The notes: a model not told the origin generated them from the letters alone. 64,000 bases of DNA from Aliikangiella sp. G2MR2-5 (GCF_015687155.1 NZ_JADPQF010000002.1:186001-250000); one strand, 5' to 3'; shown: positions 1 through 8,598, counted from the first letter of the stretch. Program-made: numbers and translations.

Positions 1-890
1 ACTTCGATCCCATCGATATTAAGACCTGTAAATCGAGCTTCAAGATTCGTTTCAAAATTAATCAACTGAGAAGCAATATCTTCACAACCCTCTTCGATTG
101 CAGATGCTGGCATGTCAGAATTATCTTCCCAATTACGGTCGGCAGATTTAGCATAAGTTGCAGCAGGAGTTGCGTGTGTGATTCTTGCGGTAGAAATAAT
201 CCCGGTAGACTTTCCGGCAATTTCTGCCAACTCAAGGCCAGAGACTAGTTCGTTGCCAGAGACACTTTTACAATCGCCACGTACGACGCCTTCCGCAACA
301 CCAATAACTCCCACATCTGTTTTTACGCCACTGATCATTGCAGTCATGGTGCCAGCTGAATCAGGAGTTTGTGCATCAACATTGTAAGTTTTTGCAAGAC
401 CTGCAAATGGCATTTCCTCGAAACTCAGCCGATTTTCTTCACCAGGCAATCCTTTGTTTTGTCCATCAAGAATACGAGCCGCGGTAAGTGTCGATATTCC
501 CATACCGTCTCCAACAAAAAGAATGATGTTTTTTGCACGCCCTTTTGCTTTTACTATTGAAGCAATATCTTGTTGTGCCTGCTCCACTTCCCATTCAGAC
601 TCGACAAACCAGGGGTTGGCGGTACTTTCCAGAATATCATTTGCCTTAAGCTGCGTTATCGGCTCGTTACATAGATATTCCGTTGACTCAATTTCGCCAG
701 AGTCCAGAATGCCATTTGCATCCATATCCACGCCCGAGTCAACTTGCAGCCCTCCATTTCGGCAAAACTCGTTGCCTATTTCCAATTGGCTCTGGTTAAC
801 CAAACTGTTAAGTCCATCACTACCATCTTCCACACAACCAAGCATGAGCGAGGCAACAACAGCTACTGTAGATAGCTTAAAATAACTCAT
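1..890 (-). CDS. Alkaline phosphatase, lipoprotein form (3' end beyond window)
   Basis: Partial: 296 codons are visible from the ATG at 890 and the frame runs off the left edge. The N-terminus is a lipoprotein signal (SLMLGC, Cys19 as the lipid anchor). Residues about 27-75 resemble the short calcium-type DUF7151 repeat (EFCRNGG ... GVDMDANGILDSGE ... YLC). The PhoA fold follows, with the metal-site VGDGMG and the nucleophile motif PDSAGTMTAM. It is a paralog of the gene just upstream (904-2487), 13 bp away and behind a GGGAGAG ribosome-binding site, so both probably share one Pho-regulated transcript. It should hydrolyse phosphomonoesters while tethered to the outer membrane. The family call is firm; the C-terminal catalytic residues cannot be checked here. 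Confidence 0.9.
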   Translation of the reverse strand, partial: MSYFKLSTVAVVASLMLGCVEDGSDGLNSLVNQSQLEIGNEFCRNGGLQVDSGVDMDANGILDSGEIESTEYLCNEPITQLKANDILESTANPWFVESEWEVEQAQQDIASIVKAKGRAKNIILFVGDGMGISTLTAARILDGQNKGLPGEENRLSFEEMPFAGLAKTYNVDAQTPDSAGTMTAMISGVKTDVGVIGVAEGVVRGDCKSVSGNELVSGLELAEIAGKSTGIISTARITHATPAATYAKSADRNWEDNSDMPASAIEEGCEDIASQLINFETNLEARFTGLNIDGIE

Positions 891-903
891 TTTTCTCTCC
901 CAA

Positions 904-2487
904 TTATTTCGCGATTAGGCCAAGTGCCTGATTAATCATGTGGAAAACAACATTTTGTTCGACATTACCCTGGGCAAAATACGCACCCGGGCCAATAGCA
1001 TGAATAGAGATATCCTCACCGGAATGAGTTTCAGAACTTTTCGGTACGGTTGTTTCCTGGTGGAATCCTGAAACAGTTGTTTCGACGCCAGTCAGATCGA
1101 CTCGACCAGCAAAGGCGATATCGCCATACGAAGCATCAGCATCAGTCTCGACTCCCAGATCCCTGAAGCCCAGACCGTTGTTGTATCCAAGAGTTGTATA
1201 AGGCATGCCGTCGCTGGCAAGTGCGGGCTCCTCACTTCCAACAGGTACAACTTTGCCTAGAATAGGATTTCCTCTTTTTGGATAACCAGCGATGGTAAAT
1301 ACATGGCTATGGTCAGCAGTAACAATGATCAAAGTTTCTTCAGGATTGGTATTTTCCACGGCAGTTTCAACCGCTTTGGCAAATTCTATCGTTTCAGTCA
1401 ATGCGTTATATGCGCTTCCGGCATGGTGTCCATGATCAATTCGACCAGACTCGACAACCATAAAAAATCCTTTTTTATTGTTATCCAGGAGCTCTATCGC
1501 TTTGCCTGTCATTTCACTTAATGAAGGCTCTCCTGCCAGATCATTTTCTCGGTCAGCCTCATATTGCATATGAGACTCGTTAAATAGACCGAGAATTCTT
1601 TCGCTACTTTCTGGATCGATAGAATCGAATCCTTTTGAATCCATAACGAACTCACCGTTTTCATACTTTTCGGACCATTCAGCGATAAGGTTTCTTTGGT
1701 CAGTCCGATCTCCTTCAACAGTACTGACGGCGTCATTAGTATTAAAAGCTTCATCTTTTGGTAAGAAGTGACGGCGTCCTCCTCCCATAACAACTTCAAT
1801 ACCATCAATGTCAGTGCCTAAGAAACGGCTTTCTAAATTGTCTTCAAAGTAAATCAATTGCTCTGCAATATCTTTACAACCAGCATCAACTGCAGACTGC
1901 GGCATATCTGAAATATCTTCCCAGTTGCGATCTGCCGACTTGGCGTAGGTCGCTGCGGGTGTCGCATGCGTTATCCGGGCCGTTGTCACAATACCGGTAG
2001 ACAGGCCTTTTATCTCAGCTAATTCCAACGCACTAACCAATTCATTTCCATAGACGCTAGAACAATCGCCTCGGACAATATCTTCATCGACCCCAATAAC
2101 TCCAACATCGGTTTTTATACCTGACATCATCGCTGTCATAGTCCCGGCCGAATCAGGAGTTTGTGCGTCCACGTTATAGGTTTTGACTAAAGCCGTATAG
2201 GGAAAATTTTCGAAAAACAGTTGATTCTCTTCACCTTGTAGTCCGGCCAATTGGCCTTCCAAAATTCTGGAGGCGGTCAGGGTTGAAACTCCCATACCGT
2301 CACCAACAAATAGAATAACGTTTTTTGCTTTAAACTTTGTTTTTAGCGTTTTTCTGGAGTCAAGTTTTGCTTCGCCGTTTTGAAACCATTGGCTTTGCGA
2401 TTGATAATCAGGTAGTACCCCAGCTGATACGCAGGGTATAGTCACCAGGCCCGCGATGCTTGCTGCAATCAGGTTGTTAAACTTCAT
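904..2487 (-). CDS. phoA: Alkaline phosphatase, secreted PhoA type
   Basis: A 527-residue periplasmic or secreted phosphomonoesterase. A signal peptide ends near VSAG at residue 23. Metal and active-site motifs are all present: VGDGMG (about 61), nucleophile serine in PDSAGTMTAM, DHGHHAG, TADHSH, and the late HSGEDISIHAIG block equivalent to the His412 region of E. coli PhoA. It is the first gene of a two-phosphatase transcript; the lipoprotein paralog follows after 13 bp. A Pho box lies about 120 bp upstream, so expression under phosphate starvation by PhoB is expected. The symbol is used for family membership; E. coli PhoA is shorter (about 470 residues). Confidence 0.92.
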   Translation of the reverse strand: MKFNNLIAASIAGLVTIPCVSAGVLPDYQSQSQWFQNGEAKLDSRKTLKTKFKAKNVILFVGDGMGVSTLTASRILEGQLAGLQGEENQLFFENFPYTALVKTYNVDAQTPDSAGTMTAMMSGIKTDVGVIGVDEDIVRGDCSSVYGNELVSALELAEIKGLSTGIVTTARITHATPAATYAKSADRNWEDISDMPQSAVDAGCKDIAEQLIYFEDNLESRFLGTDIDGIEVVMGGGRRHFLPKDEAFNTNDAVSTVEGDRTDQRNLIAEWSEKYENGEFVMDSKGFDSIDPESSERILGLFNESHMQYEADRENDLAGEPSLSEMTGKAIELLDNNKKGFFMVVESGRIDHGHHAGSAYNALTETIEFAKAVETAVENTNPEETLIIVTADHSHVFTIAGYPKRGNPILGKVVPVGSEEPALASDGMPYTTLGYNNGLGFRDLGVETDADASYGDIAFAGRVDLTGVETTVSGFHQETTVPKSSETHSGEDISIHAIGPGAYFAQGNVEQNVVFHMINQALGLIAK

Positions 2488-2593
2488 AAATTAGCCTCTC
2501 GTTCATTTAAAAATGACGAACTCACGATCTCGACAAGAGATTTACATTTTTGTAAGTGAACTCATCAAATAATTCGAAGGGAATGCTAATTTA

Positions 2594-2627
2594 AGAATAT
2601 TTACCTTTGGTGACGGAAATCTGACAA
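2594..2627 (-). promoter_or_regulatory. Pho box and -10 element of the phosphatase operon
   Basis: Read on the minus strand, 2627-2610 is TTGTCAGATTTCCGTCAC: two 7-base units (TTGTCAG, CCGTCAC) separated by 4 bases, the architecture of the PhoB box (consensus CTGTCAT-N4-CTGTCAT). Ten bases further lies TATTCT (2599-2594), the correct distance for a PhoB-activated -10. No good -35 is present, as expected for this promoter class. Confidence 0.8.
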
Positions 2628-2677
2628 AAGTATTTCAATTAATTTGGTGGGTATCTGAAGGAATGCGTTAGTACTGT

Positions 2678-3154
2678 CTATTGCGGGAAGATACCTTCAT
2701 AACTTTCTTTTTTCTGGGGCTCCTTAATCTGGTTAAGCAATCTCATCTGGCGTCCAGCCTCTTCCGCGCTCTGTTCCAGAAGACGAAGTGTCTCCGGGTT
2801 AACCGCTCCCTCGGTTTCAATATCCAACTTAACAGCCTGCAATTGATTAATCGAATTGTTAACAATATGATTGACCGCTCTTAGTGTTAACTCGAATGAT
2901 ACTAGCGCTCTTTCCCTGAACTCAACTTCTTTGGTGTTTGCATAAACAAAATTCGCCCATTTTAAAGCCAGGGATACAGCAATAGTTGTAACTAATGCGG
3001 TAACCAAGATAGTAACGATATCAGGTTCCCACGGGCTCAAGGTCCCTTTAAACAACAAAGCTTTTAATGATTCGTATCCCACCATTATTACTATTGTAGA
3101 TAAAAATACTTTCAACAAGACTCTGTCAAATCTTATCTTTTCACCCATTTTCAC
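2678..3154 (-). CDS. Small membrane protein with a DHp-like helical tail
   Basis: I do not recognise a named family. The GTG at 3154 is chosen because AAAGGTGA sits five bases before it; a longer frame starts at 3181. The protein (about 158 residues) has two transmembrane helices (about 13-35 and 42-65) followed by a soluble helical part. That part contains LRAVNHIVNNSINQLQ and, after a loop, a second long helix, which resembles the dimerisation/phosphoacceptor hairpin of histidine kinases. No ATPase domain follows. The His in VNHIVNN could be a phosphoacceptor or merely coincidental. It stands alone between the phosphatase promoter and the toxin-antitoxin operon. Confidence 0.7.
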   Translation of the reverse strand: MKMGEKIRFDRVLLKVFLSTIVIMVGYESLKALLFKGTLSPWEPDIVTILVTALVTTIAVSLALKWANFVYANTKEVEFRERALVSFELTLRAVNHIVNNSINQLQAVKLDIETEGAVNPETLRLLEQSAEEAGRQMRLLNQIKEPQKKESYEGIFPQ

Positions 3155-3310
3155 GTATTCACCTTTAAGTAACAAAATCACACTTTTCGCGATCTATAAT
3201 TTCGCATTAGTTTTCGCCACAAATGATAAATTTGACTATTTGCTGAAAAGCTCCATGTCACTCTCAACTAACCGGCTTAGTGTCATTTGAGAGACCTCAG
3301 ATCAAAGAGG

Positions 3311-3341
3311 GATAGAAAAACCCAGGCCCCTAACGGGGCCT
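3311..3341 (-). terminator. Rho-independent terminator of the higBA operon
   Basis: Seven-base-pair stem AGGCCCC/GGGGCCT with a four-base loop (3324-3341). On the minus strand it is followed by GGG and five T (3320-3316). It lies about 90 bp downstream of the antitoxin stop codon. Confidence 0.7.
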
Positions 3342-3352
3342 TCAACCAGGTA

Positions 3353-3378
3353 CTGATCATGCCGTTTCCAATGATCAG
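3353..3378. repeat. Inverted repeat CTGATCAT/ATGATCAG
   Basis: Perfect 8-base arms (3353-3360, 3371-3378) around a 10-base spacer, between the antitoxin gene and its terminator. It could be a 3'-end RNA hairpin or a protein site; nothing further can be said. Confidence 0.5.
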
Positions 3379-3431
3379 ATTTTCGGGGAAATCACATAAC
3401 CGTGAATCTTTAAGCGTGGACGTTGCTATCG

Positions 3432-3839
3432 CTACGCGTCGATGAAAGTACCTGGCGAAACATTAAATCTTTTCGCTAGTTCTCTTACGTGACGGATAGT
3501 CAAAGACCTTTTGCCGTTCAAAATCTCTGAGACAACGCCCTGGCTACCAATTTCTTTTAGGTCTGCTTGCTTCACGTTGTGTAGTTTAATCAAATAACGT
3601 AAGGCTAATAGCGCATTACCCTGCTGCGGAATGATGAACTTCTTTTCATACTCCTCTGCAGCGCGTGACATTGCCTTGATCAGCCCAGACAATGGACTGT
3701 TTGAACGATTTTCAACCAACTCCATTGTAGTTTTAAGGTTGCTCAATAGCGCTTGATAATCGTCGTAACTTTTTGGAGTATCGATCACTGGAGCAACCAT
3801 GTTCCAATGATGAACCGCCTTTTCCAATGTTTCTTGCAT
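3432..3839 (-). CDS. higA: HigA-type antitoxin, helix-turn-helix
   Basis: A 135-residue protein whose C-terminal half is a Xre-like helix-turn-helix (about 75-130: LRYLIKLHNVKQADLKEIGS, then VSEILNGKRSLTIRHVRELA). This is the layout of HigA-type antitoxins with an N-terminal dimer/toxin-binding part. The gene follows the toxin by 11 bp in the toxin-first order characteristic of higBA. It should neutralise the toxin and repress the operon. Confidence in the pair is higher than in either protein alone. Confidence 0.82.
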   Translation of the reverse strand: MQETLEKAVHHWNMVAPVIDTPKSYDDYQALLSNLKTTMELVENRSNSPLSGLIKAMSRAAEEYEKKFIIPQQGNALLALRYLIKLHNVKQADLKEIGSQGVVSEILNGKRSLTIRHVRELAKRFNVSPGTFIDA

Positions 3840-3850
3840 CTTTGTGTCCT

Positions 3851-4144
3851 CTAGTGGTTGCCGGGCCGAATCTGTTCGATATAGGCCACTTGCGATTCGA
3901 AATTAATTAAGGTGTGAACCAAAAGCGTTGTTTCGGGAATAGGGAACTTGTATTGAAAATTAAAGCCCCGTATATCGCCAAAAGTAGCTCTTAGAGCATG
4001 TTCAGTTAAAAAGCTTGTTTGAGAAACAATCTGATACCAACCGTCCAAATGCATATGCGCTGCTGGGTAGCGCTGCTGAGCTTCTTTTATTTTTTCTGTA
4101 GCTACTACTCTCAAAGTAATTCTCCAATGTAACTCTTTTCTCAT
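3851..4144 (-). CDS. higB: HigB-type mRNA interferase toxin
   Basis: A 97-residue protein of the RelE/HigB fold. Residues such as AAHMHLDGWYQIV and LRATFGDIRGFNF correspond to the conserved helix and strand of the HigB_toxin family, followed by the FESQVAYIEQI strand. Members cleave mRNA at the ribosome. Promoter and operator are expected in the AT-rich region upstream (4145-4300). The start has no strong ribosome-binding site, so an internal start is possible. Confidence 0.8.
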   Translation of the reverse strand: MRKELHWRITLRVVATEKIKEAQQRYPAAHMHLDGWYQIVSQTSFLTEHALRATFGDIRGFNFQYKFPIPETTLLVHTLINFESQVAYIEQIRPGNH

Positions 4145-4471
4145 TCGAAGATAACAATCGTGTTTATCATTTGAATCTTCTTAAACCAGCCATCTCAAGA
4201 TGAGAGCAACTGAACACACTTATCAAGTTACATGCGAAATATCGCAAAAACTAATAAAACAATATAAAAACAACTAACCTATTGATTTAAAAGAACATAA
4301 ATTGAGATAAAAATATTGATTTATGGGAATAAAATTGAATAAATTGCTACTGAAGCGACAAAAATTCAAAATTTTTCAGAAATTTGACAGTTTTGAAATA
4401 CATGAGGAGAGTAACACAAAAAAACGCAGGCATTTCGGACCTGCGTTTTTAGAAAAGATAAAGTAAGGTTT
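4145..4471. other. AT-rich gene-free stretch
   Basis: 327 bases without a credible gene. It should hold the higBA promoter (right to left) and, at its right end, the terminator of the small secreted-protein gene (4420-4450). No other structure was seen. Confidence 0.6.
4420..4450 (-). terminator. Rho-independent terminator (both directions possible)
   Basis: Eleven-base stem AAAAACGCAGG/CCTGCGTTTTT with a 9-base loop. A and T tracts on either side let it work on both strands; the natural client is the small secreted-protein gene ending at 4472. Confidence 0.8.
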
Positions 4472-4735
4472 TTAGTTTAAGTCACTAGCATCTTTTGATT
4501 CATTGGTTGAGGACTGATTCATTACCTCGCTATCAGAGGCAATCGCCATTTGATCTTCTTCTGAATAGTCTATATCGCAATTGGGATATGTTGTACATTT
4601 ATAACTTAGCTGCTCAAATAGCTGCGAGTAAAGCGAAGTACTTTCATCGCTCGATTGTTCATCACCGTCAGCACTGTAAACACTGGAAGAAAATAGCGCA
4701 CCTAATAAAAGTAGAGCAGATACAGTTTTGTTCAT
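4472..4735 (-). CDS. Small secreted protein with two cysteines
   Basis: An 87-residue protein; the ATG at 4735 fits the AAAGG eight bases upstream better than the GTG and ATG just before it. A clean signal peptide (NKTVSALLLLGALFSSSVYSA) is followed by a short acidic, serine-rich chain with one Cys pair (KCTTYPNCDI) that could form a disulfide. No family is recognised. It has its own terminator and lies downstream of the CadC-like regulator gene, 174 bp from its stop. Confidence 0.65.
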   Translation of the reverse strand: MNKTVSALLLLGALFSSSVYSADGDEQSSDESTSLYSQLFEQLSYKCTTYPNCDIDYSEEDQMAIASDSEVMNQSSTNESKDASDLN

Positions 4736-4908
4736 TGTCATCACCTTTTAACATTTACTACAAGTCAGTACTGACAATAACGACTTTAACCTTTTTGATT
4801 CAAATAAAACCGTAATAAATTACAATAAACTGATATAAATATATAAACCCGAATCCAGATTTCTGTCCTTACGTTCAAATCATCTCCAATATGGATTTTT
4901 ATAACGCA

Positions 4909-6948
4909 CTAGCGTTTAAAATACAGGATATCGGTATTTCCTTGTGAGATTGTGTTGATATAAATCTGTTTGTTCTTCCTGTCTAAACTGAAGCTTTTAG
5001 CATTAGTTGTTAGCAATACTTCCCTTTCACCAGTGTATATGTTTAGCCTTACAACTTTATTCTTGCCGCTTAGGGGTTCTCTTTCGAGAAATACAATTGA
5101 CTCTAAATCATAAACATCCCATTGCTCTGACGACATAAGAGCAGCAACTTTTGTCAATTTTAGGCTAGTATTCTTTGAAGGATTATACTTGTAGATATAA
5201 GGATCCTTTTCTCTGAAATACAGCAGGCACTCTCCACTCAAACAGGGTCTTGCCGTTATTCCTTGAAATAGGACATGCTTTTCCCCTAAAGAGGCAAAAT
5301 ACCGGGATTCGATTGTCCATTGACCTGCATATTGTATGGAATAGAAGAAGCGACCATTTTCAATATCAATCACCGGGTTATTTTGAACCTGTTCAGTGTA
5401 GTCCTCTGAATTGAAAATAGTATTACCATCCAGATCAACGACATTGATTTGTCCGCTTTTACCGAAAATTACAAACTGGCCATTAGAGGATAGTGATAAC
5501 CAGCTCAACTCGTAAGATTTATCAAATGAGGTAATTTGTACAGTTTCGGAACGACCGTTTTTCATCCAAATTTGAGGATTTCCGCTACGGTTTGATACAA
5601 ATATGACGTTACCTCCAGCACCAGCACCATTGTAATCATTGAAACTCGAACTAATAATAACGTCTTTGAGTTTCTTTTCTATATCGTATCGACTGATATC
5701 GACAACAACCATATCACCTACAACAACGCCCATTTTCGAGTCATCAATTGCAAAAGGTAAATAAATACTCTGCGGAGTCTTCGCAACTATTTGCTCATTT
5801 GCTCCAAACTTATCAATCCTGGATATTTCATGGCTTCCAGACTGAAAATAAATCCAACCGTCTTGCCAATCTATTCCCGATAGAAGAAGTGGTGTAGACT
5901 TTACTCGTCGGTGATTTTTCTCTGACAAGCTATAAACCCAAATTTCTGATGAAGACCAAGCAATATCTCTAACATAGGCGAGATACTCCCGATCTTCGGA
6001 AACAGTGATAATGTAGTCACCGAACCCTTTTGTATCTGGTTTTGAGATTAGAGTTTGAACTTTCGAGCTTATTTCATATTTGTAGATATTCGCTGGAGAC
6101 TTAACGTCCTCATTTATACTCATAAACAGGTTGTCTTCATCAATCCATTCAGCACTCATTCTACTTTGAGAAGATACACAGGACTTAACCAGCCTAGAAT
6201 TTGTCAGCTCCAACGATTCAAAGTTGATATCTGCAATATAAAGCCCACATTCGCTTTCAACGCCACTCTTACTGCTTATGAAATAAGAAAGCTTGTTACC
6301 ACTGGGAGACAATGCAGGAAATAGTTCATCCATTTCTGATCCAAGAAGAACCTTATAAGACTCTTTACCTATTGGTCTTATGTATATATCCCAGCTTCCG
6401 GACTTCTTGTGATTGAAAAGCAAGTACTTTTTATCAGGTGATATTTCCGGATATAGCTCAATACCTTTTAAAGTCGTTATAGGGTGAAGTTCTTTTAAAA
6501 AATTAATACTCTCGGATTTGTCTCGATTAAAGAGAGTTATCAGCGCCAATACAAATATTACACTCAGTAAAAAAATAAGCAGCACAGACTTCTTTGTTTT
6601 ACTCTCTACAGGCGTTGCTTTATATGCCTCAGAATTTGCTATAAAGCGAAATCCTTCGCCAGTAACAGTCTCTATATAACGAGGAGAGTTGACCGAATCA
6701 CCAAGAGCATCTCTCAGCTTCTTTATATTCTGATTAACATTGGCCTCAACAACTATCTTACCTTTCCAAACATGATTAATAATTTGCTCTTTGGTAAGTA
6801 CAGTATTCTGATTATCGATAAAGAATCGTAATAGAGAGTGGAGCGTCGGTGACAACACCACTTCCTCTCTATTTTTGTGGAAAAGAACCCTACTGTCGTC
6901 ATTCAGGACAAACTCCCCAACTTTCAACAGGTGACTATCTTTGTTCAC
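4909..6948 (-). CDS. CadC/ToxR-like membrane regulator with beta-propeller sensor
   Basis: A 679-residue one-component regulator. Residues about 10-105 form an OmpR-type winged helix (SPTLHSLLRFFIDNQN, KLRDALGD, YIETVTGEGFRF). One transmembrane helix follows at about 123-142 (LLIFLLSVIFVLALITLF). The periplasmic part is made of TolB/PD40-like propeller blades (repeated PEISPDKKYLLF, PALSPSGNKLSYF, WLSLSSNGQFVIFGKSG). The family senses an envelope signal and binds DNA directly from the membrane. The GTG at 6948 has AAGGG upstream. The target is unknown; the small secreted protein next door is a candidate. Confidence 0.85.
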   Translation of the reverse strand: MNKDSHLLKVGEFVLNDDSRVLFHKNREEVVLSPTLHSLLRFFIDNQNTVLTKEQIINHVWKGKIVVEANVNQNIKKLRDALGDSVNSPRYIETVTGEGFRFIANSEAYKATPVESKTKKSVLLIFLLSVIFVLALITLFNRDKSESINFLKELHPITTLKGIELYPEISPDKKYLLFNHKKSGSWDIYIRPIGKESYKVLLGSEMDELFPALSPSGNKLSYFISSKSGVESECGLYIADINFESLELTNSRLVKSCVSSQSRMSAEWIDEDNLFMSINEDVKSPANIYKYEISSKVQTLISKPDTKGFGDYIITVSEDREYLAYVRDIAWSSSEIWVYSLSEKNHRRVKSTPLLLSGIDWQDGWIYFQSGSHEISRIDKFGANEQIVAKTPQSIYLPFAIDDSKMGVVVGDMVVVDISRYDIEKKLKDVIISSSFNDYNGAGAGGNVIFVSNRSGNPQIWMKNGRSETVQITSFDKSYELSWLSLSSNGQFVIFGKSGQINVVDLDGNTIFNSEDYTEQVQNNPVIDIENGRFFYSIQYAGQWTIESRYFASLGEKHVLFQGITARPCLSGECLLYFREKDPYIYKYNPSKNTSLKLTKVAALMSSEQWDVYDLESIVFLEREPLSGKNKVVRLNIYTGEREVLLTTNAKSFSLDRKNKQIYINTISQGNTDILYFKR

Positions 6949-7119
6949 TTCAAACCCTTACAAGAAATATTACTGCTCTTTTTTATTATTGTATTTTGTC
7001 TATTCAAGCAGCTTGATACTTATCCGGCAGTTCTTGCGTCCTGGCTGTTAAGTAAAACTATCACGGATCTATTATAAAACATATCTACATATTACCATGG
7101 ATTATATATTAATAAGCAT

Positions 7120-7833
7120 TTAACTCGGTATTACAACCGGCAATTCACAATCAATCTCAAATTTAGATGGTGACATTTTTACTGCGTAGGCCAAAATTTC
7201 GACGCCTCTTTCAGCTGCTTCCTTAAGTAATCTAGTATACTTTTCATCAATATGCTCTGCTGCAGCGACTTTCTTGATACCTTCATGCTGCACCACAAAC
7301 AGCAATGCCGCTCGGTGACCTTGCTCTACGCAACCGATCAACTCGCGCAAATGCTTCTGTCCGCGCTCGCTTACCGCATCGGGAAAATACCCGATCGAGT
7401 CGCTTTCGAGCAAAGTTACACTTTTTACTTCTATGAATATTTTTGAGCCGTTTACATCCTTCAGCAAAATATCAATTTTGCTGTTCTCTTCCCCATAGCG
7501 AACTTCCCGCCGAAGAGACTGAAAATCAGCAAATTGTTCAATTTTTCCTGCTTCGAGCGCTTCAACAGCCAGTTGATTCGCGAGATGAGTATTGATTCCG
7601 ATTTTTTGCCCTTGTTGGTTTTCAGTCATAACCCAGGTATAACGATATTTCCGCTTTGGATTCTCACTGTCTAAAATCCAGGCTTTCCAGCCTTCCCCCC
7701 AACAATTCTTCATCGAGCCAGTATTAGGACAGTGTACAGTAAATATTTCACCTTTATCACGAGATACATCCGCAAGAAAGCGTTTATAGCGCTTGATTAA
7801 AGTTACATCTTCTAAAGGCTGAGAAAATTTCAT
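7120..7833 (-). CDS. sfsA: SfsA, DNA-binding/nuclease-like protein
   Basis: A 237-residue protein matching SfsA along its whole length: N-terminal LIKRYKRFLADV, HCPNTGSMKNC, TWVMTEN, SKIDILL, IEVKSVTL, YFPDAVSERGQKHLREL and HIDEKYTRLLKEA. It was named for stimulating sugar-fermentation genes in E. coli; the fold is nuclease-like and the true role is uncertain. The ATG at 7833 (MKFSQPL) matches the family N-terminus; the GTG at 7863 would add ten residues. Confidence 0.93.
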   Translation of the reverse strand: MKFSQPLEDVTLIKRYKRFLADVSRDKGEIFTVHCPNTGSMKNCWGEGWKAWILDSENPKRKYRYTWVMTENQQGQKIGINTHLANQLAVEALEAGKIEQFADFQSLRREVRYGEENSKIDILLKDVNGSKIFIEVKSVTLLESDSIGYFPDAVSERGQKHLRELIGCVEQGHRAALLFVVQHEGIKKVAAAEHIDEKYTRLLKEAAERGVEILAYAVKMSPSKFEIDCELPVVIPS

Positions 7834-7979
7834 CGCTAAACGGGACTTTTGAAAAACGAGCACTCTATCAAAGATATGAATTAATGCACAATAACTTACA
7901 GGTGTAGTTGGTACCTATTCAGACAATTCAATATCTTTATCGACGTTTAGTAGATAGTTAGTAGACAGTGGCAGGGCAT

Positions 7980-8117
7980 TTACAAAGATTCCATATCGCT
8001 CTCATCCCAAAAGCGTTTCCCAGAATCTGGACTTCCGCCCTTCCAGTAATCCAATACAGCAATCCAATAAAGATGTCCAAAACAACCAATAGCTAGACCG
8101 CTCATACAAGCAATCAT
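7980..8117 (-). CDS. Doubtful 45-residue frame, possible gene remnant
   Basis: ATG at 8117, stop TAA at 7982. The product starts hydrophobic (MIACMSGLAIGCFGHLYWIA) and ends polar (SGKRFWDESDMESL). The composition is protein-like, but no ribosome-binding site is visible and a stop codon lies directly before the ATG. It may be the tail of a lost gene. Confidence 0.25.
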   Translation of the reverse strand: MIACMSGLAIGCFGHLYWIAVLDYWKGGSPDSGKRFWDESDMESL

Positions 8118-8230
8118 TTAAGCCATTTTACTGGCCACTTTGCGGTCTTTTCGACCAACTTCAACTAGTCGGCCTCACAACCATGGGTCTTGATGACCCT
8201 TCATCTTATTACCATGCCTCCAGCGCCAGC

Positions 8231-8285
8231 AAGCAGCAAGCAGCAAGCAGCAAGCAGCAAGCAGCAAGCAGCAAGCAGCAAGCAG
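8231..8285. repeat. Heptanucleotide tandem repeat (AAGCAGC)n
   Basis: Seven perfect copies of AAGCAGC followed by six bases of an eighth. The unit is not a multiple of three. It lies about 120 bp upstream of the metK promoter. Such arrays change length by slipped-strand mispairing. Confidence 0.95.
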
Positions 8286-8403
8286 GAGTGTCGGCTAGTA
8301 CACATAACTATATGATAATAGGTAAATTAATTAATTCATGTTGGCACCTCATTGAGTCAGAACACATCTACTCTGATGATTGATAAGCAAAGTAATTTGC
8401 GCT

Positions 8404-8431
8404 TTTACACCCAATAACTGTCCGCTATAGT
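8404..8431 (+). promoter_or_regulatory. Predicted sigma-70 promoter of metK
   Basis: TTTACA (8404-8409), 16-base spacer, TATAGT (8426-8431): each hexamer is five of six to consensus. Transcription would begin near 8438, giving a leader of about 160 bases. Confidence 0.6.
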
Positions 8432-8501
8432 GAAATATACTTAAAATCCGTGTAAATACTCGCGTTAGACGGTACAATGTGCGCTTATTTTTTGGTCACA
8501 A

Positions 8502-8574
8502 GTCGCCCGGGCTAAGATAATTTCCTAGAGCGACAATTAAACTGGCGTTACGACCTGAAAAATGGAAAGACGCC
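8502..8574 (+). promoter_or_regulatory. Folded segment of the metK leader
   Basis: Two imperfect hairpins can be drawn: GTCGC (8502-8506) with GCGAC (8530-8534), and GGCGT (8544-8548) with ACGCC (8570-8574), the second ending about 25 bases before the metK start. No known SAM-riboswitch signature is recognised. A regulatory function is inference only. Confidence 0.35.
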
Positions 8575-8598
8575 CAAATAATATGAGGTTTTTTACCG

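Larger units (their letters stand above)
7834..8598. other. Gene-poor region upstream of metK
   Basis: About 765 bases without a recognisable gene. It holds a doubtful 45-codon frame (7980-8117, minus), a heptanucleotide tandem repeat (8231-8285), a good promoter (8404-8431) and a long potentially folded metK leader (8440-8598). A 66-codon plus-strand frame across the repeat (8183-8383) is not convincing. Confidence 0.6.

Noticed and set aside
454-885. 143-codon plus-strand frame
   Set aside because: It is antisense to the lipoprotein alkaline phosphatase, whose motifs are unmistakable; the plus-strand product has no family features.
8183-8383. 66-codon frame containing SKQQAAS repeats
   Set aside because: The repeats simply translate the heptanucleotide array; flanking codons show no protein-like features and no start signals.
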